From NCBI GenBank assembly GCA_964036665.1, contig OZ038531.1, forward strand, positions 22,402,591 to 22,466,590: a stretch of 64,000 nucleotides of DNA, read 5' to 3'. The DNA comes from Gordius sp. MW1 (lineage: Eukaryota > Nematomorpha > Gordioida > Gordea > Gordiidae). The position numbers and the translations under genes are program-made. The stretch's first letter is position 1. Each line of letters begins with the position of its first letter. The notes below the pieces were generated by a model. The model was given only the letters and a program-made list of their open reading frames with translations. It was not told the DNA's origin and did no database searches. Shown piece after piece: positions 11,801-22,900 of the stretch.

Positions 11801-14800
11801 CCCCCCCCCTTATTTTTCACCCTCTTTCTCACCAGGGGGAGGGTGCCCCCCCTTAATTTTTACCCTCTTTCTCACCAGGGGAGAGGGGCCCTGGTGAGAA
11901 AGAGGGTAAAAAGGGGGGGGGGCAAATCACCCCCCCCCCTCCCCCCTGGTGAGAAAGAGGGTAAAAAATAAGGGGGGGGGCAAAACACCCCCCCCCCCCT
12001 CCCCCTGGTGAGAAAGAGGGTGAAAAATAAGGGGGGGGGCAAAACACCCCCCTCCCCCCTGGTGAGAAAGAGGGTGAAAAATAAGGGGGGGGGCAAAACA
12101 CACCCCCCCCCCCCCCTGGTGAGAAAGAGGGTAAAAAATAAGGGGGGGGGGCAAAACACCCCCCCCCCCCCTGGTGAGAAAGAGGGTGAAAAATAAGGGG
12201 GGGGCAAAACACCCCCCTCCCCCCTGGTGAGAAAGAGGGTGAAAAATAAGGGGGGGCAAAACACACCCCCCCCCCCTGGTGAGAAAGAGGGTGAAAAATA
12301 AGGGGGGGGCAAAACACTCCCCCCCCCCCTGGTGAGATAGAGGGTAAAAAATAAGGGGGGAGGCAAAACACTCCCCCCCCCCTGGTGAGAAAGAGGGTGA
12401 AAAATAAGGGGGGGGGCAAAACACCCCCCTCCCCCCTGGTGAGAAAGAGGGTGAAAAATAAGGGGGGGGCAAAACACCCCCCTCCCCCCTGGTGAGAAAG
12501 AGGGTGAAAAATAAGGGGGGGGGGGGGCAAAACACCCCCCCCCCCCCTGGTGAGAAAGAGGGTAAAAAATAAGGGGGGGGGCAAAACACCCCCCCCCCCC
12601 TCCCCCTGGTGAGAAAGAGGGTGAAAAATAAGGGGGGGGCAAAACACCCCCCTCCCCCCTGGTGAGAAGGAGGGTGAAAAATAAGGGGGGGGCAAAACAC
12701 ACCCCCCCCCCCCCCTGGTGAGAAAGAGGGTGAAAAATAAGGGGGGGGGCAAAACACTCCCCCCCCCCCCCCTGGTGAGAAAGAGGGTAAAAAATAAGGG
12801 GGGAGGCAAAACACTCCCCCCCCCCTGGTGAGAAAGAGGGTGAAAAATAAGGGGGGGGCAAAACACCCCCCTCCCCCCTGGTGAGAAAGAGGGTAAAAAA
12901 TAAGGGGGGGGGGCAAAACACCCCCCCCCCCCCCCTGGTGAGAAAGAGGGTGAAAAATAAGGGGGGGGGCAAATCACCCCCCCCCCCCTCCCCCCTGGTG
13001 AGAAAGAGGGTAAAAAATAAGGGGGGGGGGGCAAAACACCCCCCCCCCCCTGGTGAGAAAGAGGGTGAAAAATAAGGGGGGGGCAAATCACCCCCCCCCC
13101 CCTCCCCCCTGGTGAAAAAGAGGGTAAAAAATAAGGGGGGGGGCAAATCACCCCCCCCCCCCTCCCCCATGGTGAGAAAGAGGGTAAAAAATAATATAAT
13201 TCTATTTAACTTTTAATATAATTCTATTTAACTTTTATTTAATACAACACAATTAACATATATATATCAATTTAAATGTATTAGTTAATATTTATCTCTA
13301 ATTCAAATATGGGATAATTGACGTTCAAATTTAAAAACGCTATGGTATAACAATGGGATCGTCAAAAGTAACAATGCATTTTCCAAATCCCCACCCAATC
13401 CCCTGTTAGTAAAAAATGACGAGATAAACGTCAAAACTCATTATTTCGTGTTTTTAACCAATAGCAATTCGTATTTGACGTTCGCTATTTTACAACCTTC
13501 GACATTTCTGTACGCTACACCGGTGTCAGGTTATATTGCTGATTCGTAAAAAAGTTAAACAGGTCAATCAGAATTTGATTGACATTTGTCTAAATTGACT
13601 GGTATTTTGAAATTTGTAAACAAACTTTAAATTGACTGTTATTCATATATAGTTATATTTAAATCTTTTGACATTTATATATAATAAGCTATTTTGCAAA
13701 CCATTTCTATGATTACTCCAAAATTTTATTATTAATATATATATAACAAATATAATGTAAATAAAAACAAACATAGAAAACACATATCTGAAAAATTTGT
13801 TTGCATGTACTTAACTTATACTTTGTAATATATTTTTTTGTTAGTTTTTTGACTTTCATATTAATTTTGAGTGACAATTTAAGAGTAACATTTGATTATA
13901 AGCTATTCTGCAAACCATTTCTCTAATTACTCCAAAATTTTATAAACAAACTTTAAATGGATAATCTTGTGATTGACAGTTATTCTTATATAGTTATATT
14001 TAAAACTTTTGACATTTATATATATAAAGCTATTTTGCAAACCATTTCTATGATTATTCCAAAATTTTATTATTAATATATATATATAACAAATATAATG
14101 TAATGTAAATAAAAACAAACATGGAAAACACATATCTGAAAAATTTGTTTGCATGTACTTATACTTTATAATATATTTTTTGTTAGTTTTTGACTTCCAT
14201 ATTAATGTTGAGTGACAATTTAAGAATATATGATTATAAGCTATTTTGCAAACCATTTCTATAATTACTCCTAAACTTTATTATTAATATATATATATAT
14301 AACAAATATAATGTAAATAAAAACAAACATAGAAAACACATATCTGACATGGTGTAAAATAAATTCTGTATATATTCTGATATTAATACAAATATTTACC
14401 TATGTAAAGATTTAGATAATTTATATATATTACGTATGGAGATTGGAATGTATGGAGAATGGAATAATATCCAAATCCTATGTTGAGATTTATAATGGCC
14501 TTATTTACACACAAATATCACGCGTTTTTTTACGCTTTAGATTTGGCGTTAAAACACTTTTAACCAATGGCTATCTGGCAAAAATCATGTGATCTTGTTT
14601 ACTTTTACATTTGTAGCCAATTCGTGCGCTTTATTGCTATGTTGAATTTTATTATTGTTGAATTATATAACCTTACACCGGCCTCGTCGGGCTTGATTAA
14701 AAATTCGGTCTCGGGCCGAAGAAATTCCATTTGTAGGGCTCTAGTTACATATAAACATAGGAAAAATTTCTTTTCTGTCATGTCCTGTCCAAGTTATTTT

Positions 14801-17800
14801 TAAATATAAAAATTTACCACATTCTGGCAACATTATCAATCGCCTAATTATAATTTAAACTTAAAAATAAAAATTTTCAAGTTATTTCTCTAATGTGAAA
14901 TTAAATTGTTTTTCATGAATAAGTTTTAAAAATACTTTTAGTTGTTTTGCTTTATTATTTTATAAGATGTGAATCTTCAATTGGAACAACTTTACACTAT
15001 ACTCCACGATTCTGATCAACGGATGAAAGATACTATAGACGAATATGATAACAAGCTAGAGGTTTAATTAGTATCATCTTAAACAATGTTTTTGGAATTA
15101 AATTTTATTATTAATTTATAATTATAATAAATCTTTAAAATATAAATTAAATCACACTTCAGAACTAATTAATTTAAATTTTTCAACATTCTCGCCTCTA
15201 TATCTATTTTAAAGTGTATACCCTTTAATAATAATTTTCAAAATCAATTGGCTAAATAATGAATTTTTATATATCTAAAATTGAACAAAAAATTATATTT
15301 TTTTACTTATATTTTATAAATCTGATGTTATTTTTTAAAGAAATATTTTTAATCTTTTATAGCAAAGAGAAGCTCAGATAGCTCATTTGAAAAATCAAAT
15401 GTACCAAAGGCAAGATGAGCTAGGACAAATAGGGAGGAAATTTGCTTTTTACGCACAGCAAAATTTTGTCAAATCCCTCAGAGATTATAAATCCAATTTA
15501 ATGACCAATCTTCAGCAGAATGGAATCATGGTGGATCGTAAAATAGAGAAAATAATTAACGAATCAACCGCCTCTCCAAAAAATGAAGTTTTTTTTAAAT
15601 TTACGAAATTACACGTTTTTTTAAATGTATTTTTTGTAATTAAAATACTAAGTTTTATACTATTTTTGATAAACTTAGTTGATGAAGCTTTAAAGATATA
15701 ACAAATTCATTGTGGCAACGTCAAATTTAAGATTATGTCTATTATTAACATTAATGAAATAAATAAATTAATTAAAAGTGATTTTTAAATATAGCTCTTA
15801 AAATTATTTTACAAGATCAATTTCTTAAACAGATCCCGTTTCTCGGGATATTTAGTCTTATTTTTAATATTGCCATGGGCGTAGTCAGTGGAGGGGGGGG
15901 GGGAAGGGTGGCGCTTACCCTAAACTAAACCCAAAAACTTGTTAAAATTTCAAAAATAAAAATCATTTTGCCCCTCCCTAAATCATTATTGCCCCCCTCT
16001 AATTCCAATGCTGGCTACGCCCATGAATATTGCAGCTCAATTAAATATTTTTTTAATTTTTAAATATATCAATATATTTTTTTATATTCCATAATTAGCA
16101 ATTTTGGAGTGGGCCATTAGGACGCATGGGCAACAAGGGCATACACCAAGAACCGACTGACTTCAATGAAATGACAAATGTTTCATTGCTTGCCAACTCA
16201 CAAATCAGTGGGTGGGAACACGATACTCTACCCTTAAGGGAGGATGAGTTAGTATTAATTTTGTTAATTGATATGCAATTTATGAGCTCGCTTATGGTTG
16301 TCCATCCGTCCGTCCCGTCCAACTTGTAATTTTTTCAATAATTGCCGTTGAAACTTCTTATACGGGGTTTTAATGGCTGTGGACACTTATGCTTCTGTAA
16401 AAGACTTCTTTTATTTCGCTTTCGCAAATTGACTAGCTAATGACCGCTGGTTGGCTTTACTTTTTTCGACCTCGCCCAAACCCAAATTCCATTTTTTGGG
16501 CCCGACTGATACCTTTATACATAAATTCTTTGGGCAACTTGTCTAGGTTTAAATTTATTTGTTTTTTGAATATAAATCCGAAACCGAGATTATTGTTTCA
16601 AAAACATTGTGTAAACATTTTTAAGAAACAAAGATAAATTTTGCATTCCTACATCATTTGAGATGCTAGGTTCTTAACGTTTCTGAATGGCTTTTGTAAT
16701 TAGTCTCGGTGTGCTGTGATTTTGACCCTAGTCTGTTTTTCAAAATTCGATTAAGCTTAGAGGTCAAGGTCGACCAAACAAACCCCAGCCGTTTTTACTA
16801 CAAATTTTAGAAATTGGGATATATTGCTATTAAATTCTTATGCCATAATATCCCGTAGGGGAAAATGCCCAGTCCAGTTCTTAGAATAAAATTATAACAT
16901 CAGGATCAGGTAAGTCTCGTACGTTTCTGATCTTTCTACCAGAGGTCAGATTTGTTAAAATTTTCTGTCCGAACCCGGCCCGGTCCGATTTTAAAAAGCT
17001 GCCCGCCCGACCCCGGCCCGAAATAATGCTTATTGCAGTTATATCGTTATATTTTGTAAAAGCATTTCTGTAAATTTCGGTTGTCTGTAATAATAACTAG
17101 GAGTAACAACTTCCAATCAAATAAAAAAGGGACAAAATAAAACACGAAAACAAATATTACATTATTCAAAATTATCATTGATTGCCCGAATCTTCTTAAG
17201 GTGCCCGGCCCGGGATGGGCAGCTGGCCGGGCCGGTCTTTTTGGTCTCTGCTTTCCCCTTACACACAGTTATATTTTATAACTTCAGCTTACCATTTTAA
17301 TGACAATTTATTAAGATAGATTTATAAAGAGGAGGCAATGTAAAAAAAAATAAGTGTTATTAATGAAAAGTTTTATTAGCCATGATGACCCAAATTTTGT
17401 TTAAATGTAAATTATTGAATTCATATATGTATATTGCAGTTTTCCGAACAATCTAACTTCTACGCCCACTAGTCCAGACTCTTCCACCTTACCAAATATT
17501 AGTCGCCACAACACGCTCGAGGTTGCATGCAATTTAGAATTTTTTATAGATTTGTTTATTTTATGAAATAATTTTTGTCTATTTTGTTCATAGCTTAGTT
17601 TACTCTGAATTATTCTAGTTACGTCTTTGTTTATATATTATTTCATCAAGCATTTAATGTATTTTTTGAATAACAAAATAATTCTATATGTTTATTTAGA
17701 ATTATAACAACCTTTAATTAACACCTTTGTTTTACTTATATTGTTTTATCCTAATGAGTTTTTTTATTTGTTTATTTATGAGAGAGATATCATTTATTTT

Positions 17801-18366
17801 AAAAAATTATTCAATTTTAATTTGTTGACTTGTAGTCTCCGGAGCAATATGAATGGATGTTCGGTAAGGATCGTTTTCAATTCGGTAATTTTCGTTCATC
17901 GAGAAGCGCATCCAACGCATCTTCATCCGCCCCTCCTCCTTTATTTCCGGAAACTTCTGAGCTAGAATACCTGCGAAAAATTGTTTACGAATACATGATG
18001 GGTCACGAACCATTGGTAAAATAACAAATATTTATTAAATTTAAATTAATTGGCATTTTGTTTAAGAAATAACATTTTTTAGAAGATTGAGAATTTAAAG
18101 TTTTGAAAATCATTTTTTAAGACTTATACTTTCATAAAAATGTTACGATTAAAATATATGAATTTGAAAAGGTGGTTTTGAGTTTCTGTGCCTAACATTC
18201 GCCTAAAAACGATTAGTATTTTTGATTTGTTTATTTATCGTTTTGTTATCAGACCATGGCTAAAGTCATATCCGCGACGCTTAAATTTTCCGAAGAAAAA
18301 CAAAAGAGAATATTGGCTAAGGAGAAAGCTCGATTAGTCGCAAATTCGGTAATAGATTTGTTTTGA
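2897..18366 (+). CDS. GOLGA4: golgin-245 / GOLGA4-like GRIP-domain trans-Golgi tether (16 exons)
   Basis: Predicted trans-Golgi tether, about 1,190 residues (human GOLGA4 is about twice as long). Exons: 2897-2977, 3526-3744, 4210-4368, 4443-4490, 4820-4975, 5289-5366, 5650-5893, 6544-6743, 6963-8336, 8393-8483, 9009-9224, 14967-15061, 15363-15587, 17440-17521, 17836-18015, 18253-18366. All have GT-AG borders and matching phases except the join after 15587. The start MFKNLKKKIEE matches the N-terminal motif of golgin-97/245, known to capture endosome-derived carriers through TBC1D23. Exons 3-5 carry the conserved YRGRYSE, DKTLRRM and LDQQAKAHM segments of golgin-245. Exon 9 is nearly pure coiled coil. 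The last two exons encode a GRIP domain (LEYLRKIVYEYMMGHEPLTM), which binds Arl1-GTP. The 5.7-kb intron 11 holds several mobile elements. AATAAA lies near 18577. Identity is secure; the exon 13/14 join is not. Confidence 0.92.
3778..3955. repeat. MITE, 160-bp family, degraded, with G-tracts
   Basis: It starts with long G runs, has the 'tgatattTATTGTAATTTTAACCATA' centre typical of this family, and ends in 'CCTGGCTATGCACATGCCCAT', a variant of the CTGGCTACGCCCATG terminus. It sits in golgin intron 2. Confidence 0.6.
4515..4706. repeat. MITE, 175-bp 'TAGTGTTGTAAAAACGGCTGGG' family, copy 1
   Basis: Palindromic: TAGTGTTGTAAAAACGGCTG at the left and CAGCCGTTTTTACAACGCTA at the right. Interior GGTCGACC/TTTAGTCGAC words are also inverted. 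It lies in golgin intron 4. Six further copies occur up to 22.7 kb. Confidence 0.85.
5015..5265. repeat. repeat copy related to the 'GCAATTTATGGGCTCG' TIR family
   Basis: GCAATTTATGGGCTCGCATTTGGTTGTCCCGTCC is followed by a 'gctaatgaccgctggttggct' block that recurs at 16265-16545. The left end also matches the termini of the elements at 29719 and 60899. It lies in golgin intron 5. Confidence 0.6.
6963..8336 (+). CDS. GOLGA4: golgin-245-like: main coiled-coil exon
   Basis: This single 458-codon exon is the largest of the gene and begins and ends in phase 0. It is rich in Glu, Lys, Leu and Asn, with heptad-like spacing throughout and no membrane segment. It forms the rod that holds the N-terminal capture motif away from the Golgi membrane. 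Donor GTAAAA is at 8337. Confidence 0.9.
8672..8766. repeat. MITE, 160-bp family, half copy
   Basis: 'CCCCTCCCTAAAT-ATTATTGCCCCCCTCTAATTCCAATGCTGGCTAC' matches the right half of the 15873-16025 copy almost base for base. It lies in golgin intron 10. Confidence 0.7.
9322..9490. repeat. MITE, 175-bp family, copy 2
   Basis: TAGGTTTTGTTTGATCGACC on the left and GACTAAACAAAACCCAGCCG on the right, with inverted internal TCGACC words. The outermost TGTTGTAAAAA part is eroded on both sides. Confidence 0.75.
9505..10395 (+). repeat. single arm of the long foldback family seen at 55512-56926
   Basis: About 890 bp matches one arm of the foldback in the GPR107 intron, in order: 'ttgaattttaactaaaatgat', 'CTCGGTTACTTGCCCATCG', 'TACCGCCATCTATAAATATT', 'GACCATCTCGTAGCCGA', 'GCCTACACCCTCACC' and 'ATGGTCGGTCGAAAACG'. 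Only one arm is present, so it is a solo half-element in golgin intron 11. Confidence 0.75.
11054..11269 (+). repeat. direct repeat, about 78 bp, two copies
   Basis: The block starting TTATTTTCATTAAAATTGTT and ending near 'aataatattatgttattttt' occurs at 11054-11131 and again at 11191-11269, nearly identical, separated by about 60 bp. The second copy runs straight into the satellite. Confidence 0.85.
11271..13190. repeat. G-tract/C-tract satellite in a giant inverted arrangement
   Basis: The unit is about 50-60 bp: CTTATTTTTCACCCTCTTTC, then TCACCAGG, then a run of 6-25 G with occasional A, then GTGTTTTGC and a run of C. About 12 units read in one direction from 11271 to 11884. The array flips at CACCAGGGGAGAGGGGCCCTGGTG and about 24 units read in the other direction to 13190. 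Variation between units is mainly in G/C-run length. Long open frames through the array (Pro/Gly/Phe-rich, in several frames of both strands) follow from the repeat and are not genes. Confidence 0.95.
13600..14345 (+). repeat. AT-rich tandem repeat, about 330-350 bp period with internal sub-repeats
   Basis: The words AGCTATTTTGCAAACCATTT (13687, 13899, 14027, 14237), 'aacaaatataatgtaaataaaaacaaacat' and 'gaaaacacatatctgaaaaatttgtttgcatgtactta' recur in the same order two to four times. It lies between the satellite element and golgin exon 12. No coding signal. Confidence 0.8.
15873..16025. repeat. MITE, 160-bp family, intact copy
   Basis: Ends are CCATGGGCGTAG and CTGGCTACGCCCATG, inverted. 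The interior has a G run and the 'cccctccctaaatcattattgccccc' block. It is the best reference copy of the family in the window. It lies in golgin intron 13. Confidence 0.85.
16265..16545 (+). repeat. repeat copy related to the 'GCAATTTATGGGCTCG' TIR family
   Basis: ATGCAATTTATGAGCTCGCTTATGGTTGTCC is followed by CCGTC repeats and the 'gactagctaatgaccgctggttggctt' block shared with 5015-5265. It is in golgin intron 13. Confidence 0.6.
16731..16803. repeat. MITE, 175-bp family, right-half fragment (copy 3)
   Basis: 'AGTCTGTTTTTCAAAATTCG...AGGTCGACCAAACAAACCCCAGCCGTTTTTAC' matches only the right half of the family. Confidence 0.7.
16960..17260. repeat. GC-rich CCGGCCCGG-type repeat
   Basis: Two GC-rich patches (about 16970-17025 and 17200-17245), with CCCGGCCCGG and its inverse, flank an AT-rich centre in otherwise AT-rich intron. 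A similar patch lies at 10775-10845. It looks like a MITE with GC-rich inverted ends, but the boundaries are not clear. Confidence 0.45.
17836..18366 (+). CDS. GOLGA4: golgin-245-like: GRIP-domain exons
   Basis: Two exons (17836-18015 and 18253-18366). The first ends with ELEYLRKIVYEYMMGHEPL and the second continues TMAKVISATLKFSEEKQKRI, the canonical GRIP core including the Tyr (VYEYMMG) that contacts Arl1 in characterised golgins. A Ser/Pro-rich linker precedes the domain. The frame closes at TGA 18364-18366, 22 codons beyond KFSEEKQ, close to where golgin-245 proteins normally end. Confidence 0.93.
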
Positions 18367-19213
18367 CAAATTTAAATGTATAAAAATAGCTCAAAATGAT
18401 ATTTATATTTAAAATTAGCGTTGGATCTAAATCAAGGAGTACCAATTCGTGATTTAAATTGAAGACTAATGATTTCAGGGGTTTTCAGAAGTATTTATCA
18501 AGGAGCTGTTTGACATTATTTATATGCCTATTTTAAGAATGTTTTTATAGCATACGATGCAGTCTTTTGTTTTCCGAATAAATGTTGCAATGTTTATTTA
18601 AAGATTTACCAATAAATTATTGTACGTCGTATAAACTTAAAAAATAAAGAATGTTGTTTTAGCTTACTTACATACTAGTTATATATTCGATTCAACAAAG
18701 TTTTCAATATACTTTATAAAGCAGACGATTAATTTATCATCTGTGTGAATATTTATTACTCCACGGGAAAATGGAATAAATAAATCCTAATTTTTAAATA
18801 AAAAATCAATCTTTTTTAATTAAAAACTATTTTAATAAATATGTCTTTGGGCTTTTAATATTTAAACATTTAGTCGAAAGATAATTTACCTTAATATTAG
18901 ATAAATTGAATGTGATTCCAAATAGGGATAAATTAATACATTTTGAAATAATTTATTACCATCTTTAATAAAGCAACAATATATGCAAATATACATATTC
19001 GATAAAGATGACATGTGTTTTAATTTATTAAAATATATGGTTACAAATTTTGATTTAAATAGATGTTTAAAATAACGTATACTGGCTATATCATGGTTGG
19101 ACGTAGGATGCAATGTAATTTAATGCGATTTATGCGAAATAAATCTCAACAAGTTTGACAACAATTGAGCTTTAATAGATTTAAGTGAAGTAGAGGGGCT
19201 CAATGTTTCCACG

Positions 19214-19388
19214 TAGTAGTGTTGTAAAAACGGCTGCATTTTGTTTAAGAAAGACTAATGGGCGACTCAGGTCTGTTTTTAAAATATCTACTAAGCTTAA
19301 AGGTCGACTAAGAAAAACAGACCAGTTCAGTCGACTAAAACAAAAGGTCGACCAAGCAAAATCCAGCCGTTTTTATAACATTACCACG
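19214..19388. repeat. MITE, 175-bp family, copy 4
   Basis: TAGTGTTGTAAAAACGGCTG opens it and CAGCCGTTTTTATAACATTA closes it. ACGTAGT lies outside both ends (19211 and 19385), possibly a target duplication or an extended terminal repeat. Confidence 0.85.
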
Positions 19389-19768
19389 TAGTATTTTATT
19401 GCAAATAATTGTCTAACAATTAGTAGCTTCATTTTTGAACTCGACTAGACGAAGAAAATGTAACATTTTTTAAACCTAATTTTTCAAAAACAATGTCTAC
19501 ATATAACTTGCATTTCTTCATAAACAAAAAGGTGTTTGTTTAATAAATAACGTTTCTGAGGGTTTGCGGTGTATGGACTAAAGATTTTCAAGACTATGTA
19601 GTACAGGACATAGGTTGTGTAAAGAGTGTATATGGTGGGTGGTTTTAGTGATAATCTATAATATATAATAAGAAATGCTTAGAAGCACTAAAAACTTTCG
19701 AGACTACGTATTTTAGTCAAGGATGTAAAGAGAGTATATAATGAGTGGGGACCAGGGTGTAGTATGTA

Positions 19769-19944
19769 ATAGTGTTGGGAAAAAGGCTGGGTTTTGTTTG
19801 ATCGGCCTTTGAGCCAACGATTTATTGGTCCATTTTTCTTAGTCGACCGTCGAAATTCGAAAAACAGACCAGAGTCGACCGTTAGTCTAAGTTGGCCTAA
19901 AGGTCGAAGACCAAACAAAACCCATCCCTTTTTACAACACCAAT
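19769..19944. repeat. MITE, 175-bp family, copy 5
   Basis: AATAGTGTTGGGAAAAAGGC on the left, TCCCTTTTTACAACACCAAT on the right. The internal GGTCCATTTTTCTTAGTCGA matches the other copies. It lies just downstream of the spartin stop codon. Confidence 0.85.
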
Positions 19945-19973
19945 ATACGTAGTATATAATAATAATAGTTAAA

Positions 19974-22900
19974 TCATTTAGAGATGCTTTGAGCGTTGGC
20001 ATTATTTTTCCATTCTGCCGTCCGTTTTTCCCTCTCAAACCTCTTCTGTTCAAAGTGTTCTCTTATAGCGCGTTCCTTCTTGGCTCTTTCAGCGACTAAA
20101 TCATTCCCACTCATCCCTTCTACCAAGGCTATCCCAGACTTCCTCGCCGTGTTAAGCATAACCGCCTTAGGGCCGAAACTGTTTAAATTGTAACCGGCCT
20201 TGGCTAAATTGGTAGCGGTTAGTAAAGCATCTTGCGTTACGTCACCAGCTCTATGCCCGTACCTTATTTTTTATTAATACATAATTTAGTTCTTAAAGGT
20301 ATAGATCAGCTAAACAAATTATAATGGACGTTTGAGGATACTTAGGGTTATTTAACGCCAACTTCCACTAGCTTAAAAATATATGTATGAGTTATAAAAA
20401 GGTCCAAAAAAACTCCACAATTGCACATAATTAATGAACAAAATTTATAACTAAAAAATGGTGTTTTATTGTACAAATTTGTCTTATTCTAGTAGAAAAC
20501 ATCATCTTATTTAAGGTTAAAGAAAGAAAATCGCATGTATTTTTTTTACAAAAGTTAATCTAAAACATAGACATAATTCGTATTTAGATAAATTTGAGAT
20601 ATTCGAAGTTGAATATACTTGTATTGTACGACGTGTACCGTCTCGTTAGCAAGGCTATTAGCTAAGGCGGTACCAGCCATTTCCATGCTCAAAAATATGG
20701 TGCTCAAACCTGGGTATTATATAACAGAGGAAAAATTAAAAAGTTTCCATTAAATTATATTAATTTCATAAAATGTAATTAAGTTAATAAATAACATTAA
20801 TTTCATAAAATATATTTAAATTAATAAATAAACAATCTATTCAAATATTACTTATTCCCAATTAAATAAAATAAATTACGATATATGGTGTCTCAAAAAC
20901 ATAGAATTAACTAAACCCGCTTTAAACCAAAATATAACAAAAAGCACTGATTAAAAACTGGAAAATCACGGACTTATTTTTCATATTCATAATCATTAAA
21001 ATGGGATTAGTTAAGTGCATAGAGTTTGTGATTCGTAAGATGCATCAAATATTAATTTAATAGATAAAAGGATACAAAACTTATATTTATAGTTGAGGTA
21101 AATTTATTTTACCAACCTACGATCGATTGTTCGGCCACGCCCAACATCTGATTCATCACGTGATCCGCTTTGTCACGTGGTATTAAGGATTGCGGAATTA
21201 GAACGGTACTTTTCCTAACGTAGGGTGCCATAAATTTGGCCAATTTAACCGTCATAGCTCCAAATTTGTTGACTAAATTTAGATTCAAAATTATACAACA
21301 AATAATTCATAGATTCAGCTACAGGTAAAGCGAAACGCGGAGATGCAAAATATTAATAAAGAGGTACCGCCCCCCCCCCTATCTTTGCACATATTATTAA
21401 AATTTTATGTCCTTGAAATAGAAACGGTTAGACTTTACAAACTGCGAAATAAACTTAGTTAGTAAAATGTATCATTTGTGGTGTTTAAACCAGTCAAAAT
21501 GACGTTATGAGTTGTTACGAGGGTAAAGCATTGCCTTTAATGACATTTCCAGATGGCATTAGAAACTGGCTAAATGATGCAAGACTAGCACGTAGAGAAA
21601 GCAAAAGTAAGAGGCCAGAAAAGTGTTATTTAGTTGTATCCAAAAATTGCTTTTTAGTAAAAGAGGCGGGCTTAGCACTATTTAATGACCATCGCCCAAA
21701 TTACCGAAAAAGGATAAAATGCTTAAACTAAACCATCTTTTAGCTTCTTGTTCACGAGCCGTCTTCTTTTTTTCCGCTATATTATAAACATAATAGATTC
21801 TGTGATATTAAATGGCGTCTGAATTTAAAAAGCGTTTCCAATTAGACAAAGCTCAAAACAAATGATTTTGAATCCGAGAAGGCTGAGTTAAACTATAAAG
21901 TAGTGTTGTAAAAAGGCTGGGTTTTGTTTCGTCGACCTTTGATTTAACACTAAGGGTCGACTCTGACCTGTTTTTTCAAATTTCGACTAAGCCTCCAAAA
22001 AATATTTGGTCCATCTATGTTTAGTCCACTAAAACTAAAAGCCGACCAAACAAAATTCAGCGGTTTTTACAATACTATTATAAAGGAATGACTGAACAAT
22101 CAGAATGGACGCAGACAGAATAATAATAACGAGAAAAACTTAAATTGAAAAAGTTCGATAACTGCTTGTAAAAAAAGCAGAAGATATAAAAGAGCATTTT
22201 AAAAACAATTAATTTAAATTGGCATTTAGCATTTATACCCGAGTACTGAGTTATTCTCAAAGCCCAATTCGAGGTTCTTCTAGCCAAATATGCTCCAGTC
22301 CTAAAAAGTCCATTAATCTCAGCAGGTTCGGCGCTCGGTTCTATCTTATCTTGTATCCTTTGTGAACCCTCACGTATTAATTCATCCGCCTTATCCGACA
22401 AATATTGAACATTCTGAGCTATCCAATCGGTACCTTATATTGAATTAGTATTGTGTGACATTTATCATAAGAATAAGCACTTTTTAGCATGATAATTACA
22501 TGTTTGTAGTGTTGTAAAAACGTAGGTTTTGTTTGGTCGCCCTTTGGTGGTTAGACCAAAAAACCTTAGATCTATGTATGCGACTAAGAAAATAGACCAA
22601 AAACCATTGGTCTAATTATGTTTAGTCGACTAAAACCAAAAGTCAACCAAACAAAACCCAGCCCTCTTTACAACACTACATATTTGATACAATGCCTCAA
22701 GCATGGACGTAGTCAGCTTTGATTTAGAGGGAGGGAATAATGATGTAGGAGGGGCAAAATAAGCATTTTTTGAAATTTTAGCCATAATTCTAATGTATTG
22801 GAACACATTTTTGGATTTAGAAGGAACCGCCCCTCATCCCCCAGGCTACGCCCATGGCCTCTGAAGAGTACATTATTGTCAAATTAGTATGATCTAAGCA

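Larger units (their letters stand above)
10986..13523. mobile_element. 2.5-kb foldback element carrying an inverted G-tract satellite
   Basis: The ends are inverted and imperfect: CCGGTGTA...GTTGTAAAATAGCGAA on the left (10986-11030), mirrored by TTCGCTATTTTACAAC...TACACCGG on the right (about 13478-13523). Between them lie a 137-bp-period direct repeat (11054-11269), the G-tract satellite (11271-13190) and AT-rich spacer. The element sits in golgin intron 11. No transposase is present. The matching ends and inverted filling suggest a non-autonomous foldback transposon; the family is not recognised. Confidence 0.65.
18367..19973. other. intergenic region between two convergent 3' ends
   Basis: The golgin gene (+) and the spartin gene (-) end facing each other 1.6 kb apart. 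The stretch holds AATAAA near 18577 for the golgin mRNA and two 175-bp MITEs. I see no coding exon. Confidence 0.7.

Noticed and set aside
11258-13170. Very long open frames rich in Pro, Gly, Phe
   Set aside because: They arise in several frames on both strands from a short tandem repeat with G and C runs; no start, splice or codon signal supports a gene.
11271-13190. CRISPR-like array
   Set aside because: Units are contiguous with no unique spacers and the array inverts; it is a eukaryotic satellite.
14567-14803. Short plus-strand open frame ending before golgin exon 12
   Set aside because: No splice fit to exons 11 or 12 and no homology; intronic.
16095-16329. Open segment on both strands inside golgin intron 13
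   Set aside because: It could enter in phase 0 from an acceptor, but no donor gives the phase needed by the next exon and it shows no likeness to golgin tails. It also abuts a known repeat.
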